The notes beneath the pieces are model-generated. The model saw only the letters and a list, made by a program, of their open reading frames with translations. It made no database searches and was not told the DNA's origin. A stretch of 64,000 nt of DNA from Choristoneura fumiferana (taxonomy: Eukaryota > Arthropoda > Insecta > Lepidoptera > Tortricidae): the NCBI RefSeq assembly GCF_025370935.1, contig NC_133472.1:11592616-11656615 (forward strand), written 5' to 3'. Numbering within the stretch: position 1 is the first letter of the stretch; every line of letters begins with the position of its first letter. This document shows positions 31,301 through 42,267 of this stretch, one piece after another. Position numbers and translations under genes: made by a program.

Positions 31301-33592
31301 GCTACAATGAAAGTACTGTAGGCTGTTTTAAGGTTAAATGAACGATTTAAAGTAACGTTACCCCAACAGCGGCAACGACCATCCGATTCGGCGTGTAGTG
31401 GTTCTTCAAATAGTTGAGTATGATACCGCGGTCAACTTTGTTGACGTGCTCCTGCGGGCAAATCTTTGGGAGTCCGAGTGTGTTGCCTCTATACGCAGCC
31501 TGTAAGGGATGCATGAATTTATTACACTTTATTAGAAGGAGTATCCATTACGAAAACCTGTTAATGGTCTATAAAAAGCTGGTATGATTTTTTACAGTGG
31601 CAGTTAAATTAATGAATCTTTAATAAGGTAAAGGCGATTTAGGGACCACATGCATTGATTCAACCTTATTGATTTAGTAATAAGTTACAATATTTATTCT
31701 AATTATTGAAAATACTACTAGCTTTAAAAATACCCTTTGCCAAGTATGTATTCGATAGCTGCATTTGATTCTGTGGTAGTATGCTCCAATTAATGGGACC
31801 TTATTAAGGGTTAACATGCAATATAATGTACTTACCAAATGGATCATGTCCATAAGTATCGTCTCCTGCTCTGGCCTCATTGCTAGAGTTTCTAATTCAA
31901 AAGCGACAGCCTGTCTTGCAGCTTCTATTTCTTCAGTAGATAAACGTGGCCGTAGTGTTACTTCTGCCAATACCTAGGACAAAGAAGATATTAGCTATAC
32001 ATCTGTAATTCATTAATACTTAAGCTATGTGAGGCACTATAAAAGAGAATATGAATGTTTTGGCTTGTGTGCCTTTAGCACTTGATACAGACAATACAAT
32101 ATATACAAATTGCACCAAATAAGTTTGCGTCTGTGATTAACAATAGCGTCGCATTAAAAAAAAAATAAGACTAACATTTTAAGTTCACAATAAATTCTTA
32201 TTATATTGGCATTAGTATTTTGATGACATCACTCATCTAATCCGTAGATATAATGAATATTAGAGTAAAATAAGGTGTTGTGTACATACTATTTAATAAT
32301 ATGTCACCTAATGTAATGAACATGACTTATAAACGAATAAATAAATAAATACAAGTTGTCACTGGGGTTGTTCTGGGGGGTAGAATATGCTTAAGGCTAA
32401 CATCACAACTGCAAACATATTTATTGCAAATTATACTTGAATAATCCTGAAGTGAAGTTCACCTGTGTTACTGCTTCCAGTCCCCTTGAGTCAGCACTAG
32501 TCGCATACACAGTCGTATCTCGCGAACCTTGGCAGTCGCAGATGCCTCCATGTCTCTCTAACTCCCGAAGCATCATGTCACGGGTGGAAAATTTATGAGT
32601 GGCCTACCAAAAAGGAAGTAAGATGAATTTACGTTAGAAAATCTATTAAAGTGGCAATATATTTTAATGTTATTATATTAGCAGTAAATTTACTTACACC
32701 AAAGCTTAGTTTTTCAAGGAAATGGCAGATGCCATTGGGATAAGCCACTTCATATCTTGGGCCTGAATCAATAACCACTGTAAGAAAAAACCATTTGTTA
32801 ATTAGTTATTATGATACTATCTAAAACTATTTTACAGCCAAGGTTGAGTTTTGGAAGTTTATAGTTATTGGTAACCTTGACTTGACTGTATGTTTGAATC
32901 CAACCCTTAATGTCTTGTTTTAAACTATATAGCACATCCGAGTAATTGGGGTATCGCCTGCGCGGTAAAACGTCGGCATAAATTATGAGATAGTGTTCAT
33001 ATCATATCTGACTGTCTGTTTATTAACTAAACAATTTTGCTAACCCTTTGTCTCTATGTTGAACATTATAAGAATGAAAGAAAAAAACATTAAAAATTTG
33101 TATATTTATTTTATTGAAAGAGTTGTTTTTAAAAAACCCTGGTTACTATATCAAGGATCAGTTGCGTGGTCACCGAGATATAGTGGATCAAACAAATAAA
33201 CTCACTTTCACATTTATATTTAGTGGCTCATCTTGGGACATTTATTCTCATGTGTATTTAGTTCTGAGCGTACGTAACAAATAAACAACCAAGCACTGCG
33301 AAGGATGCAAGTGGACTGCCAAACTTAATGTGTAAATGAAATAATTACCGCCAGCTGTACAAAACTGTCCGAATTTCTTCTCAGATGCTACTCTTAGTCC
33401 ATTGCTGAGGGTAGTCACTTCTGTGCCACAGTCTTCAGCCTTGGCAGAGGAGTATAACACTGGTGGCAGGTTCGGCATTGGCTCTGATAGAGGAGGCAGG
33501 GGAGTGACATTGTTCTTGGCCAGTGCTTGTGCTGACTTGTCCACATCTTGACTAAAATTCCTTGATCCTAATCTTAGAAGCCTGAAAAGCAT
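25389..33592 (-). CDS. PMPCA: Mitochondrial processing peptidase, alpha subunit
   Basis: The non-catalytic partner of MPP-beta, which removes presequences from proteins imported into the matrix. Eleven exons, minus strand: 33349-33592, 32698-32777, 32463-32603, 31836-31973, 31362-31499, 29418-29555, 27677-27749, 27132-27264, 26053-26218, 25773-25905, 25389-25570. They give 521 residues (human 525). The N-terminus is a basic targeting peptide. TTLSNGLRVASEKKFGQFC starts the peptidase domain. The place of the HxxEH zinc site reads HFLEK (100-104), the degenerate form expected of alpha. The substrate-binding glycine loop GGGGSFSAGGPGKG is at 337-350. C-terminal marks are FEDVGRQVLATGKRK and RINLFRA. 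The start used here (MLFRLLRLG) may be intronic: an acceptor AG lies just inside it, and a spliced alternative is given at 36327-36337. Confidence 0.95.
26260..26345. repeat. Dispersed repeat with CGCCATGTTGCGGAA, copy 1
   Basis: AAAAGCCTGACCAGAAATTT and CGCCATGTTGCGGAA recur inverted at 40755-40860 (TTCCGCAACATGGCG). It lies in a PMPCA intron. Family unknown. Confidence 0.55.
26733..27046. mobile_element. Palindromic MITE, GGTGCGGCCACATGCAGCCG type
   Basis: GGTGCGGCCACATGCAGCCG and ATCTGGTCACGTGA at the left pair with TCACGTGACCAGAT and CGGCTGCATGTGGCCGCACC at the right. About 314 bp, in the PMPCA intron between 26218 and 27132. Confidence 0.82.
28000..28034. repeat. Near-perfect 35 bp palindrome
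   Basis: CTACGAATAAATAATAA and its reverse complement TTATTATTTATTCGTAG flank a single base. It is a small cruciform-capable site in a PMPCA intron, not clearly part of a larger element. Confidence 0.7.
28272..28302. repeat. (ATG)n microsatellite
   Basis: About nine ATG/GAT units in a PMPCA intron. Such a tail can mark the end of an RTE-type LINE, but no LINE sequence is evident beside it. Confidence 0.9.
28949..29382. mobile_element. Palindromic MITE, AATGAGGG family, long-loop copy
   Basis: AATGAGGGCTATCG at the left is the reverse complement of CGATAGCCCTCATT at the right. Inside, GGCGCTAGTGTAGCGTGAGG loosely pairs with CCTCACGCAACAGTGCGCC. The loop is about 300 bp and non-coding. It lies in the PMPCA intron just before the exon at 29418. 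Confidence 0.75.
29915..30272. mobile_element. MITE with TTAACACGTTCGG ends, copy 2
   Basis: It starts TTAACACGTTCGG and ends CCGAACGTGTTAA, with interior words shared with 24817-25135 (TAAGCCCTTACGCTATGCCA, GTATACGTGTCACTGGCATA). Its right end is included in an exact 115 bp tandem duplication. Confidence 0.8.
30236..30465. repeat. Exact 115 bp tandem duplication
   Basis: 30236-30350 and 30351-30465 are identical base for base. The unit starts GAGCTTAGTGGATCGTTGCC and ends CCAGTGTCTAATTAA. It covers the last 37 bases of the TTAA MITE plus flanking intron sequence. Full identity means it is very recent or an assembly artefact. Confidence 0.95.
30661..30760. mobile_element. GC-rich palindromic repeat, CGCGCCGTCCCT type, copy 1
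   Basis: CGCGCCGTCCCTCTC pairs with GAGAAAGGGACGGCGCG around a short loop. It is followed by AAACCTCGCGGTTAGCCACG. A related copy is at 38799-38917. Confidence 0.65.
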
Positions 33593-33763
33593 TATCACAC
33601 TTTATCTTGGCTCATACTCATACATAATCAATACATACTCGTACATCAGAGAAAGCTATTTTAAAATTAATTTTGTTAAATATATTAAGTACTTTGCGAG
33701 GTATTCTTCAGCTAAAATATTAAGCAATGAAACAGAAACAACCCTCTAGATTTATAATAATAA

Positions 33764-34418
33764 ATAGCTTTTACCCGCGGCTTCGCACGAGTAAACTATT
33801 CGGTCTGGTAGTTGCAATTAAAATTCTCCGTATTTTAAAAAATTCCCCTGGAAATTTCCAAAATTTATATCGTGGTCTTCATTGAGGTTGAGTTGTGAAT
33901 AACTGTACAAAATTCAAGACTCTAAACCAAGTGCTGAAATTACAAAAATTTTCCCTATCCAAATTCAAATCGTTCAGCTTTTGGAAAGACCATCATTGCC
34001 AAGAAGAATGCGCCGCAAGAAACTTGTCAGAAAGTCATATTTTGAACATGTCAAACTACAGTATACAATTATAGAAAAAAATACTAAATAGTAATAATAA
34101 TAATACAGGGATGTATGGGGTCCCTTAGTTACAAAACTATCAAATGGGAATATTGGGATCAAAGTAGCCTATGTGTTATTCCAGAGGTCCAGCTACCTAC
34201 ATACCAAATTTCATGGCTCTAAGCCCAGCGGTTGTTATTTCAAGATTTTATCCCTATCCCGTGGGAATATCGGGATAAAAAGTATCCTATGTTTTAATCC
34301 AGGTTATAAACTAACTTTTCGCCAATTTTCATCCAAATCCGTCCAGCCGTTTCAGCGTGAAGAAGTAACAAACATACTCACTCACTCACAAACTTTCACA
34401 TTTATAATATTAGTAGGA
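33764..34418 (-). mobile_element. Non-autonomous Helitron-like element, short copy
   Basis: On the minus strand it starts TCCTACTAATATTATAAATG and ends CCGCGGGTAAAAGCTA. The 5' part has the GTGAGTGAGTATGTTTGTTA stretch. It has only about two of the ~120 bp monomers, against about eight in 12178-13630, but shares the same LINE-tail-like segment and the same 3' region. Confidence 0.83.
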
Positions 34419-35078
34419 TAATCTTTGGTTATAAGCTTTTTAGTACATATCTTCACATCTTGTTTTTTTTTTCATTTATATGTATAAATTCGTACATTTA
34501 CAAATTCTGATGATAATGCAATAATCTTGATTAGCAAAAATTTGAGTTGAAAGAAAAATTTTGAGCTGAAACTAATTTATTACGTGGAGTCGTAAAGAAG
34601 GGTAGAAGTATTAAGTACTTAGGTATAAGGGAGCTTCAGCAGAAATACAACAATCTTAAACAGTAATTTTAGCAAAAAAAAATCGCCGAGCATGAATTGC
34701 ATTTGCCAAATAGTTTTTTTTTTTTCATAAAAGAAAACTCTCAAACTTGATGAGTTAAATTGACAAAATACATACAAGAAAGACATCCAAAAACCTCACT
34801 TTTTAACCTTTTTTTTGCTAAATATATCTGATTTAAAACACTATAGTTATGATTATCTATTAAACAGTAAGAATTAGACCACCACACCAGTGCAATGTCT
34901 TGGAGAAATTAACTTAATTTGGCCTTTCTTTCCTGTAGCTAATGGAAATAAAAAATGACATTGTATACTGAACAACAGCTACCTAATAGTATATTTCCTA
35001 ACCTAAACATTGGCAGAATCATTGATAGTAACAATAGAGCTTATTTCCAAAAAAAATATTGTTGGTTGGTAACTAAAT

Positions 35079-35174
35079 ATACTGAGCGGCAGAAAATCTG
35101 GCAATTAAATGTATGCAATTATAGGTAATTTACTTTTGTATGTTGAGTGGGCTACATTTTGTGCCACTGAGTAT
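35079..35174. repeat. Short palindromic MITE, ACTGAG family, copy 2
   Basis: ATACTGAGCGGCAGAAAATC at the left is matched by ATTTTGTGCCACTGAGTAT at the right. The interior TGTATGCAATTATAGGTAAT matches copy 1 at 1353-1445. Confidence 0.7.
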
Positions 35175-35345
35175 AGTATAAACTTTTGTATACTTAGGCA
35201 TGGAGCCATACCAAATTTAAGGCAGATAGCTTTTTAGGCAGATAGCTTTTCTAATTTAGTTTTTATCTATAAAATTTAAATCAATCAGAGCCAAGACTAG
35301 AATGCAGATGTTTTCTTTTTACTTCTGGAATAGGAAAGGCCACAA

Positions 35346-35609
35346 AATAAATAAATAAATATCACGGGACAATTCACACCAATTGACCTAGTCTCAAAGT
35401 AAGCTTAGCAAAGCTTGTGTTATGGGTACTAAGCAACGGATAAATATAATTATATAGATAGATACATACTTAAATACATATTAAACACCCAAGACCCAAG
35501 AACAAACATTAATATTTTTCATACAAATATCTGCCCCGACACGGGAATCGAACCCGGGACCTCAAGCTTCATAGTCAGGTTCTCTAACCACTAGGCTATC
35601 TGGTCGTCT
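35346..35609 (-). mobile_element. tRNA-derived SINE
   Basis: On the minus strand the head has an A-box-like TAGCCTAGTGG and a B-box GGTTCGATTCC, the internal RNA polymerase III promoter, spaced as in a tRNA. A body of about 190 bp follows with TAGTACCCATAACACAAGC, and it ends in an ATATTTATTTATTT tail. Head, body and A/T-rich tail mark a lepidopteran SINE rather than a tRNA gene. The tRNA-like part lacks a proper paired acceptor stem. Confidence 0.85.
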
Positions 35610-36326
35610 AAATGAATACCTATTTAACTATACTCCGTTTAATTTAAGGTTTGAATTAACAATCAAATTGTAACACATGTTTCTCGGTATTTCGAACACA
35701 AACAGACTTAAAATGTACCTGTACATTTATTAACTATATTTATTATGTTTTTATCACAGACATTAACACAATTTTAAATAGTTTCCTTGTTTCATTTAAA
35801 AACGTGTCCAAATTGTACCATTAAGTTTCAAATGTTAAAATAAATGAAGTATAGTTAGTTACTTTTAAATAATTGATTTATAAATATATGTAGAACTACA
35901 AGCACTTCACTTATACAGAGGATCAGAGTTGAATTTGGTTTCTATTTAAAATTATCACTGCATCAGATAAACTTGAATTTAACTGAAACATGACCATATA
36001 TCGTTCATCACAACAGCGCCAGTCCAATCATAAGTTTAAAAAGGTTCCATCTGACACATTTTGTTATTATTGCAGAGCAGGTCATGGTAATGAAATAAAT
36101 AAATGTATTATAAATGTGGTTTCATATTTTAAATAAACAAAACAGTCGCAATTACAGAAAAGTCCCTGCAGTTAAGAAATGAATAGTTTCTTAATAGATA
36201 TTGAAAAGTGATGCAATAAACTGAAATTAATCAAGCTTAATTATGCATAAAATGAAAACGGCTGTAACATTAAAAAGGGCAAAAATGTAAAACAATTAGG
36301 TATTTCAACAAAGAGTTCCCACTTAC

Positions 36327-36337
36327 CCATTCTTCAT
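36327..36337 (-). CDS. PMPCA: Candidate alternative first coding exon of PMPCA
   Basis: On the minus strand ATGAAGAATGG is followed by a strong donor GTAAGTG. The exon ends in phase 2. It joins in frame to an acceptor CTTTTCAG at 33582-33589, giving MKNGLLRLGS in place of MLFRLLRLGS. The protein length is the same and the N-terminus is still basic. A TTTTGACAGTTCTAACAG stretch like other promoter-side TGACA motifs lies about 175 bases upstream. It would create a 2.7 kb first intron. This is plausible but rests only on splice signals and frame. Confidence 0.5.
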
Positions 36338-36602
36338 AGAAAATAACCTAGAAATTAGTACTTTAACGTCAGCGACATGCGACATATTTCACAAGCTGTA
36401 GTGCAATAATTATTAAACAAAGTTGTTATGATCGACAATGTAATTTCAGTTAGTTAAACCATATAATCATTCACAAAATTGAATCTTGAATTCTCAACAT
36501 AGCCTTATCATTTTTGACAGTTCTAACAGTAGCACTAAAATATATTTGACGCTTGCTCTACATCCATAGACAGGTTTTGACAAAAAGCGAAGGGAGCGCT
36601 TA

Positions 36603-36859
36603 TGCCCGGTTTACATTATTCCAGTAAAATCGTGCCAGTAACTGCAGGCCTTCTACGAAACTTGAAACTCGTAGTTTGTGTCGCACCGTCCCTCTCGCTC
36701 TCGTACTAAATAGTATAAGTGTCAGAGGAACCGCACTAGACGAACTTCGAATTTCGAGTTTCGTAGTAGCCCTGCTGTGCCAGTAACGATACATTGCGGA
36801 GTCACAATCCAAACGAGTAACACGAGGAACAGTTTTACTGGAATAATGTGAACCGGGCA
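36603..36859. mobile_element. Palindromic MITE with TGCCCGG ends, carrying a nested hairpin MITE
   Basis: TGCCCGGTTTACATTATTCC at the left is the near-exact reverse complement of GGAATAATGTGAACCGGGCA at the right, and the arms extend inward to CAGTAAAA/TTTTACTG. It is interrupted by the hairpin MITE at 36643-36776. Confidence 0.85.
36643..36776. mobile_element. Hairpin MITE, GGGCTACTACGAAACTCG family, copy 4, with target duplication
   Basis: TGCAGGCCTTCTACGAAACT at the left pairs with GTTTCGTAGTAGCCCTGCT at the right. It is flanked on both sides by GTGCCAGTAAC (36632-36642 and 36777-36787), an 11 bp direct repeat that looks like the target-site duplication. This gives the best boundaries for the family. 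Confidence 0.85.
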
Positions 36860-37144
36860 CACATCACCATATCTGGTCATAGAACGTAACAATTCGTGCT
36901 GACCACTTTTGTAGGTTGCAAAGCTGCTTTTACCCATTGTTTACTTACTTGATGCAATAATCTTAAGATTCTACTGGAATATTGCTATCACAATTTTGTG
37001 CTTATCTCCATGAATATATACGTATGTACAGTCAAGCGCGAAAATATGTATTTATTCGAACCACTCAAAATCATGCTACCAAGGCCTTATGACATTGGAA
37101 TTCTGCTGCTTATGTTCATATTTTTACACTAGACTGTACGTAAA

Positions 37145-37269
37145 CAGGGGGGCTACAAAATTCGAAGTGCGTATCGTACCGTCCTTCTCACTCGTTTAAA
37201 AATAGTATATTCGTCAGCGGGACGGCAAGACACGAAGTTTGAACTTTGTACCTAGTATAGGGCCTGCTG
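37145..37269. mobile_element. Hairpin MITE, GGGCTACTACGAAACTCG family, copy 5 (diverged)
   Basis: CAGGGGGGCTACAAAATTCG at the left and GAACTTTGTACCTAGTATAG then GGCCTGCTG at the right. The core AAATAGTATATTCGTCAGCG is still recognisable. It is the most decayed copy. Confidence 0.7.
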
Positions 37270-37408
37270 GACACAAAGGTTCCTCTCAAATCGTAAGGAC
37301 TGAGGCCGTAGACCCCATGCAGGCTTAGTGAGGAATGGAAACACACTATTAAACTGATTTCCAGAAAGTAGCAGGTTTCCAAACGATGTTTTCATTATTA
37401 CAAGCTTT

Positions 37409-37609
37409 TATTAGGTACGTACCCGTGGTTCAACTAATTTGTCCAATCCGGAAATATTATATTTTAATACAAAAATAGGTAGATTAGGTTTGTAAGGTAA
37501 CTTCAGTTGCCTGAAGGGCAAAATACCCAGAAAGAACAGCTACGCCCTTGGGTGGAGCTCCGTCGAAAAGTAGTTGGACAAACTATAGTTGGACCACGGG
37601 TACGTCACG
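37409..37609. mobile_element. Inverted-repeat element with ACGTACCCGTGGTTCAAC arms
   Basis: GTACGTACCCGTGGTTCAAC and ATTTGTCCAA at the left pair with TTGGACAAACT and AGTTGGACCACGGGTACGT at the right. About 200 bp, non-coding. Confidence 0.65.
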
Positions 37610-38798
37610 CTTTAGTCTGACCAGGATCGTGTCCACAGGACGGAACTCTTTAACGGTTAATGGCATCGACTTGAAATTTGGTATGCAAATGTAGTTTGGG
37701 TGACAATGCAGTCGCTAAGCACTGCTTTTACAGTTGGCGCCCTAACATAAGTATCCACTATTCTATGCAACTAAAATGAAAAAGTGGATAAAAAGGTTAG
37801 GGAACCGACCGAACTACAGTGTTTCGGCGTGAACTAAGGGAGACAATGGAGTGAGAAAAAATACTTACAGCCATATGCTCTCTTAGACCGCTGGGTTAGC
37901 AACAATTCTGTTGCATTTCTTTATGTTGTTGTTGGTCGTAATCGGAAGAGATCTCGTTTTCTTTTAAAGTTTTACTAACCACAATACCTAATATCTATTT
38001 GAGTACCTACTAGGTATTAAAACAAATTATCGTGTTTAGTTTCAGTTATTTAGATTCACTGGCCAATATTTGGAACACACACATTTTCACTATTATAACA
38101 TTTAATAAAAAACCATTAAAAAAATTAAGAAAAAGAAAAAGTCTTTCAGAAAATTGATTTTATTTCCACATAAGTTTATAACCATAATGTTTTAGCGCAT
38201 GCATAACAAGTACTAAAAGTGGTTGCAGTGGATAAACGTAATATGCAGACATAAACGTTATTGACTGCTAAAAAAATTACAAATAGGAATTGCCGATATA
38301 AACTCGAAAGTAGTCAGTGATTATATTATGTATGGGTTCAATGAACGTAATTCAGGATTGACATTTGCTACCCTTAATTATCAGATTATTATCATCAATT
38401 GATACCAGTATTACAGCATTAGGTATACGGAAAAAACAATAAACCTTAAGACATAATAAGCCATAATATAAGTTAGCTTCAATAGCCTTGTTACTTATGA
38501 GAACTACTTATTTCTCGCAAGTCTTTTATTCAAGGCGCCAGTTGCGTTCATACAACGTGTATATTGCAAAAGAACATTTCATAAGTATGACTTGATATCT
38601 CATATTGGAATGAAATAGAAAACTTAGAGAATGAGTCTACCGCACCGGTTGCGCCCTGAGTTTTGTTTGAATCAATTACTGTGCATTTCCTTTTATATCT
38701 GGATGGTTAGTGCAACTTACTTCAAACTCAAATTACAGTATGCCAGTCAAGTTTATTGTACAAGCGATTCGGCAAAAAGGAACCGACGCCCTAAGTGC

Positions 38799-38917
38799 AA
38801 TAACGCACTGAGGTTAACTGCGCGGTTTTAGCGCGCCGTCCCTACTCAAAGTAACGCCTGAGAAAAAGACGACGCGGTAAAACCGCGCGGTTAGCCACAT
38901 CACATAGTGCGTACGTA
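38799..38917. mobile_element. GC-rich palindromic repeat, CGCGCCGTCCCT type, copy 2
   Basis: GGTTAACTGCGCGGTTTTAG and CGCGCCGTC at the left pair with GACGACGCG and TAAAACCGCGCGGTTAGCC at the right. It shares its right half with 30661-30760. Confidence 0.7.
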
Positions 38918-40754
38918 GCCTATTTGCGTGCCAAGTGCCAGCCGACAGTGACGCACACATACTGCATGCCATACCGCTTAGTTATTTATTACTATATATA
39001 AAGTATACATTATATCTCAGTCCAATAAAATCAATAACGAAAGTATAGCTGTGTCACTCTCGGCCTGGTAGGCGGACCCTCGACTCTGCAATCAGCAAAC
39101 AGCGTGACAATGTAATATGCAGAACATCATTACAAGTAACTACTTAATGGTTTTTTTTTCCTTTTTTTTTTTTTTAATAACTTAAAATAAATAAAAAAGG
39201 TTATAATCAATGATACCGCAGAGCAACCACTACGAAAAAAAAATATAATTTCAAAAATATAAAATAACTATCTACTCATATTATAATTATCTTCCGGACG
39301 TAAACACTATTGGTCTCTTAAAAAAATCTGTAGTCACACTTCATTTTATATTCAACACTTAAATTATTATCGCTATTATTCGAGTGTCATGCTCGTGGAC
39401 GATGTGAATGTAATGGATGATCAAATGATCAATGTTGGAATAAATTTGGCACACACTTCCGTGCTCAAGACATCGACCGCTGACTGACTATGATTATGTC
39501 AATTGCACCGATAGGACTCTAAGCATCCCATTACTAGACTCTATACCTAACGATAAAAGCAAATTAATCATTCTGCAAACTACTCTCTTAAATACATTTT
39601 TATGCACACAATATGACGAAAATCGAATACAGTAGGTACGGTACAGTACGTCATGTATAATTTCATTAAATAAAATAAAGGTCAGTTGTAATTTAAATAA
39701 ACCTAATATCAATTCACCATTCTATTCTGTTAAATTCATATAATTTTAGATATTAAAGAAAAACCACGAGATCTATTTGTATTATTTAGATAACTTTTAA
39801 TTTATACAATCACTGTTAAAATGTGCATAGTCAATAAAACTGCAATACATTTGATTAAACACGTAAGTGCGCATATTAGGTTGACGATTGAAACATACTC
39901 CACAGACCTGTCACTGTCACGTCATCCGCCCAGTTCACACAGTGCGTAAAGAGATGGAAAACGTACACGCCGTCTTTGATGAAGTATAATATATTTGTCT
40001 AGACATAACATGATGGTTCAAAAACTTAAGAAAGCGGCTGTCACGTACACACAAAAATTGGCCGCTATTTGAAAAGCAAAGAATCGCTGCGTTCCACCTA
40101 GACAAATGTATAGTCAAAGTCCACCGTCTATACGAAACTATTTCACTTGTGTGCAAAAATATAAGTTCCATTTTTAAACACCATGCGTTACTTAACTTCT
40201 CATGGACTGTTGTTAAGCAGTTTGGTTCAATAAATATCTACTTAAAGGATTTCGATCAGCTACCTGCAATTCGGTAAAAGTTGGTAGGTTTTCTGTAAAC
40301 ACCACCACTTAGTTGTTAGTTACTATTTGACCATACTTCGAAACGCAGAAAGCATTCAGTAAAATAATAACAAATCCTTTAAAACTCAAATTCTAGGTTG
40401 TCAAATATTATGTTACTATTATAATAATATGTATTACTACATATAGCAGTATACGTTATTATATTACTATTATATGTAAAAAACCTGACGCGAGGGCATT
40501 ACGTTTTATATTGCAACATTCTTAACACTTACTATACGGTACCTACCAGTCATATTGACAACGGTGTCGGTGATGCTATTTAAAGGAATATTTTCTAATC
40601 CTTCAGACTTTTTCTATGACAAATATTTTTTTACAATGTGAATTATTTTCCTTCCAAGGATATGGATAATCTTCGGCATTTTAACGCACAAAAACACAAA
40701 ATAACACTTTAAAATACGACGCGCAAAGAACATTAAGCTTTGACAGCAAAAGAC

Positions 40755-40860
40755 AGATGACATTTGAATTTATTGTTACCAGTGCAAAAAATTAGTTCTA
40801 TTGGTTTTCCGCAACATGGCGAGGTTTTTTTATAATTCTGGTCGGCTTTTATAACAGTAG
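40755..40860. repeat. Dispersed repeat with TTCCGCAACATGGCG, copy 2
   Basis: The inverted counterpart of 26260-26345: CCAGTGCAAAAAATTAG, TTCCGCAACATGGCG and TTCTGGTCGGCTTTTATAAC. Confidence 0.55.
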
Positions 40861-41197
40861 ACCCGCCATCTTGGCGCATTTAATTTACAACAGGGTTGGG
40901 AAGTAAATAGAATAGCCTAGATTTACTGAACTTTTATAGGTCATTTAATACCCATTTACCCTAACGTAAATGCGACAAGTTTGCGGAATCTAAATAAGCT
41001 GGCTCATTTCACAAGCAGTAACTAAAGGACCTAGTGAACGATTATAATATCTCGCCACACGTTTAAGAGCACCCTGGTATTTCAATTATTCGCTTGCATC
41101 TCGAACCCGCGAGACGACACTGATGCTGCGAAGCTAGATAACTTGCTTGAAGATGGGCGTGAACAATCGATCACCATAAATGCACTCAAGTTAATAT

Positions 41198-41323
41198 TGC
41201 TGCTTTAATTTGATAGTGACACAACTCAAAATTCTAGGGCAGTACATTTTGAAATATTCAATTAAAGTTCAATTTTAAAGCTCCTTTTATTTTGAGTTGT
41301 ATCACTATCAAATTAAAGCAGTG
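41198..41323. mobile_element. Palindromic MITE, GCTGCTTTAATTTGATAGTG type
   Basis: GCTGCTTTAATTTGATAGTG and ACAACTCAAAA at the left pair with TTTTGAGTTGT and CACTATCAAATTAAAGCAGT at the right. About 126 bp. Confidence 0.85.
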
Positions 41324-42267
41324 ATATGCACCTTTTAACATCATATGAGCAAGAACTTCCTGAAAACGTTCTATCAATAAAAATCTTCAATATAATAATT
41401 CGATACTGATATTAATTAAGTAACTTTGGTATTGGTGTTATAATTATTACAAGGCAATACAGTGCGCAGTCAACAGGGAGAAAAGCTACCCGTGTGGCTT
41501 CTGTATGCAAATGCTTCCAGCATCCATAAGCGAGTATCCGCGACTTGCTCAAGTTTCTTCTGACACCTTATAGGCAGTAATCTTGTTTTAATTCTATCGA
41601 ACAAATGTAAATACGCATCTAAAAACGCTTTCAAGTGTACTGAAACTTGACTCGTCTATTCTCATAGGTATTTAAAAAGAGGTAAGCAAACTATAACTAC
41701 TCACGTAACTGACAAGATTTCATTTTTCTAACACGTTATAATTACAGTAGGAATCAAAAGGGTTACTTTCATTCGTCAAAAAATTTGACAGGTCCAAAAT
41801 CTAGCCGGATCTGATAGCAGCCTTAAAATCCTGATATGCAAGGAAAAATTCTGATGTAGGTAACCCTATACGCGGTATTTACTTTTCCTTTTATATTGAG
41901 ACTAGACTAAAGGAATGTTCTATTGTACAATAGCAATTTGAGTTATGCACTTCTAGAATGAGTTTATTAAATAATAAATTAAAAATAAAATAAGCATTAA
42001 ACCTAGTAAACATTTTATATAATAACATTGGTGAATCTCTCTTTTCTCTCAGATTTCTCTTCAGCGAAGTAATAAAAATATAATGTTAAAAATATGAAAT
42101 ATTGTCAATTATTTCGTGTGCTAACCCTCGCTGTTAGCACAAGCTTTACTTTTTTTAATTACCTAAAAGGCTTAAGTATTATGCGGGGTCTTGCGCGACG
42201 CTTACACTGATATAAAGCGGTATGCACACGAGAGAAGCTAGGCGGATGCGCCTGCGGCGAGTGGAGG

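Larger units (their letters stand above)
33593..36326. other. Stretch upstream of PMPCA exon 33349-33592
   Basis: No exon is recognised. It holds a reversed Helitron (33764-34418), the ACTGAG MITE copy 2 (35079-35174) and a SINE (35346-35609). Positions 34419-35078 and 35610-36326 are AT-rich and unassigned. If the first exon at 36327 is real, this whole stretch is PMPCA intron 1. Confidence 0.6.
36338..42267. other. Intergenic stretch between PMPCA and DCLK
   Basis: About 5.9 kb with no convincing exon on either strand. It contains several palindromic elements, listed separately. Positions 37620-38790, 38920-40750 and 41330-42260 are AT-rich with nothing I can identify. The right part should include the DCLK 3'UTR. 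Confidence 0.55.

Noticed and set aside
35530..35609. Possible tRNA gene on the minus strand
   Set aside because: A- and B-box words are present, but the acceptor stem does not pair properly and the sequence runs into a SINE body with an A/T tail.
37620..42260. Search for an extra gene between PMPCA and DCLK
   Set aside because: Short frames at 38631, 39494 and 39935 show no domain, no splice-consistent continuation and no family resemblance.
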